Assembly: GCA_016875665.1 (NCBI GenBank)
Contig: VGPA01000066.1
Span: 1-7,393, forward strand
DNA: 7,393 nt
Reading direction: 5' to 3'
DNA from: Chloroflexota bacterium
GTDB taxonomy: Bacteria > Chloroflexota > Limnocylindria > P2-11E
The notes beneath the pieces were generated by a model. That model ran no database searches. It had not been told where the DNA came from and worked only from the letters and a program-made list of their open reading frames with translations. Of the stretch, positions 6,922 through 7,393 are shown piece by piece (the stretch's first letter is position 1; the number at the start of each line of letters is the position of its first letter). The position numbers were made by a program, and so were the translations under genes.

Positions 6922-7393
6922 CTAGTGGTTCCCCGGATCGCGCACGCGGTCGCCCTGCTGGGGAGCCCGCGCCACCGCGTCGCGGATGGCCATGACCAAC
7001 TGACGGTCGGCCCACGGCTTGATGTCGCTGCGCGCCTTGGTCAGGGCCGCCTGCAGCTCCATGCGGACGCTCTCGGGGAGCTTGTCCATCGAGTCGCTTG
7101 CCGAGCCGTACTCCTTCTTGGACGCGTAGACGGCGAGCCGGTCCGTTTCGCGCTTCTCGGTCACCGACGTCGGGCGCTCGATGAACACGCCGACCTCGTT
7201 CCACTTCTCGTCGAAGAACGCAAGCACCGGGATCGACTCATGGCGGCCGTGGTTGAGGTAGCGCTCCATGAGGTCCATGTTCTTGTCCTTGAGGAAGCAG
7301 CGGACGTCGAGCGTGCCGACCTCGCGTGCGAGCACGCCCAGCACCGGCAGGTTGGCGATGACGTCGCCGCGCCAGTCCTCGACGAGGACCATG
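6922..7393 (-). CDS. Thioredoxin-fold protein (Thioredoxin_9-like) lacking the active-site Cys, 5' end beyond window
   Basis: The frame is open to the right edge. Its first visible Met (7392) is internal to the expected fold, so the N-terminus lies outside the window. The visible 156 residues start with a strand and the segment VLVEDWRGDVIANLPVLGVLA. This matches the thioredoxin-like family whose active site normally reads EDWCGD. The cis-proline loop ESIPVLAFFDE follows at about 52-62, as expected for the fold, and the remainder is a charged helical tail (about 78-156). The cysteine position is Arg (codon CGC at 7369-7371, one transition from TGC). The only other visible cysteine is in DVRCFL. 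It may therefore be a non-redox relative, perhaps a binding or partner protein, next to the Rdx gene. Stop is TAG at 6922-6924. The fold call is fairly sure; the function is unknown. Confidence 0.75.
   Translation of the reverse strand, partial: MVLVEDWRGDVIANLPVLGVLAREVGTLDVRCFLKDKNMDLMERYLNHGRHESIPVLAFFDEKWNEVGVFIERPTSVTEKRETDRLAVYASKKEYGSASDSMDKLPESVRMELQAALTKARSDIKPWADRQLVMAIRDAVARAPQQGDRVRDPGNH

Noticed and set aside
1..7393. tRNA, rRNA, CRISPR, insertion sequence or prophage signals
   Set aside because: I looked for clover-leaf patterns, regularly spaced repeats, transposase motifs and terminal inverted repeats and saw none; nearly all bases belong to metabolic genes.

Overview
The window is GC-rich bacterial DNA with GC-heavy third codon positions. 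It carries eight genes, all on the minus strand, so transcription runs from high to low coordinates. The genes are tightly packed: three junctions overlap by four bases (GTGA, GTGA, ATGA). There are no RNA genes, insertion sequences or CRISPR arrays that I can see. The gene content (acyl-CoA metabolism, molybdenum cofactor, cysteine desulfurase, SelW-like Rdx protein) fits a free-living, high-GC aerobic or facultative bacterium. Rokubacteria/Methylomirabilota, Deltaproteobacteria or a related soil lineage would fit, but that placement is a guess from style and not from a marker gene.

Right-hand block (7393 to 4473, in order of transcription). First is the tail of a thioredoxin-fold protein whose usual active-site cysteine is replaced by arginine. 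A short SelW-like Rdx protein with a CxxC motif follows, then a group I cysteine desulfurase (NifS/IscS type), then MoaA, the radical-SAM GTP 3',8-cyclase of molybdenum cofactor synthesis. The desulfurase and moaA overlap by GTGA. The theme is sulfur, thiol and Fe-S chemistry feeding cofactor synthesis.

Central block (4456 to 1206). A 41-base gap holds a perfect 8+8 inverted repeat, a good candidate operator. Behind it lies a compact three-gene operon with overlapping genes: a MerR-family regulator, a short-chain-type acyl-CoA dehydrogenase, and the large subunit of a B12-dependent acyl-CoA mutase. The mutase would usually be annotated as methylmalonyl-CoA mutase. However, it has Phe80 and Gln198 where methylmalonyl-CoA mutase has Tyr89 and Arg207, which is the isobutyryl-CoA mutase signature. 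The operon therefore looks like regulated handling of a short branched acyl-CoA (isobutyryl/butyryl-CoA or a similar substrate) and not propionate-pathway methylmalonyl-CoA. The B12-binding small subunit is not in the window.

Left-hand block (1205 to 1). A 132-base gap with an imperfect hairpin separates the mutase from a ketopantoate-reductase-like dehydrogenase. That gene runs off the left edge and has no stop codon in the window.

The most interesting points are the likely mis-annotatable mutase specificity, the palindrome in front of its MerR regulator, and the cysteine-less thioredoxin-like protein. I do not see a wholly new system.
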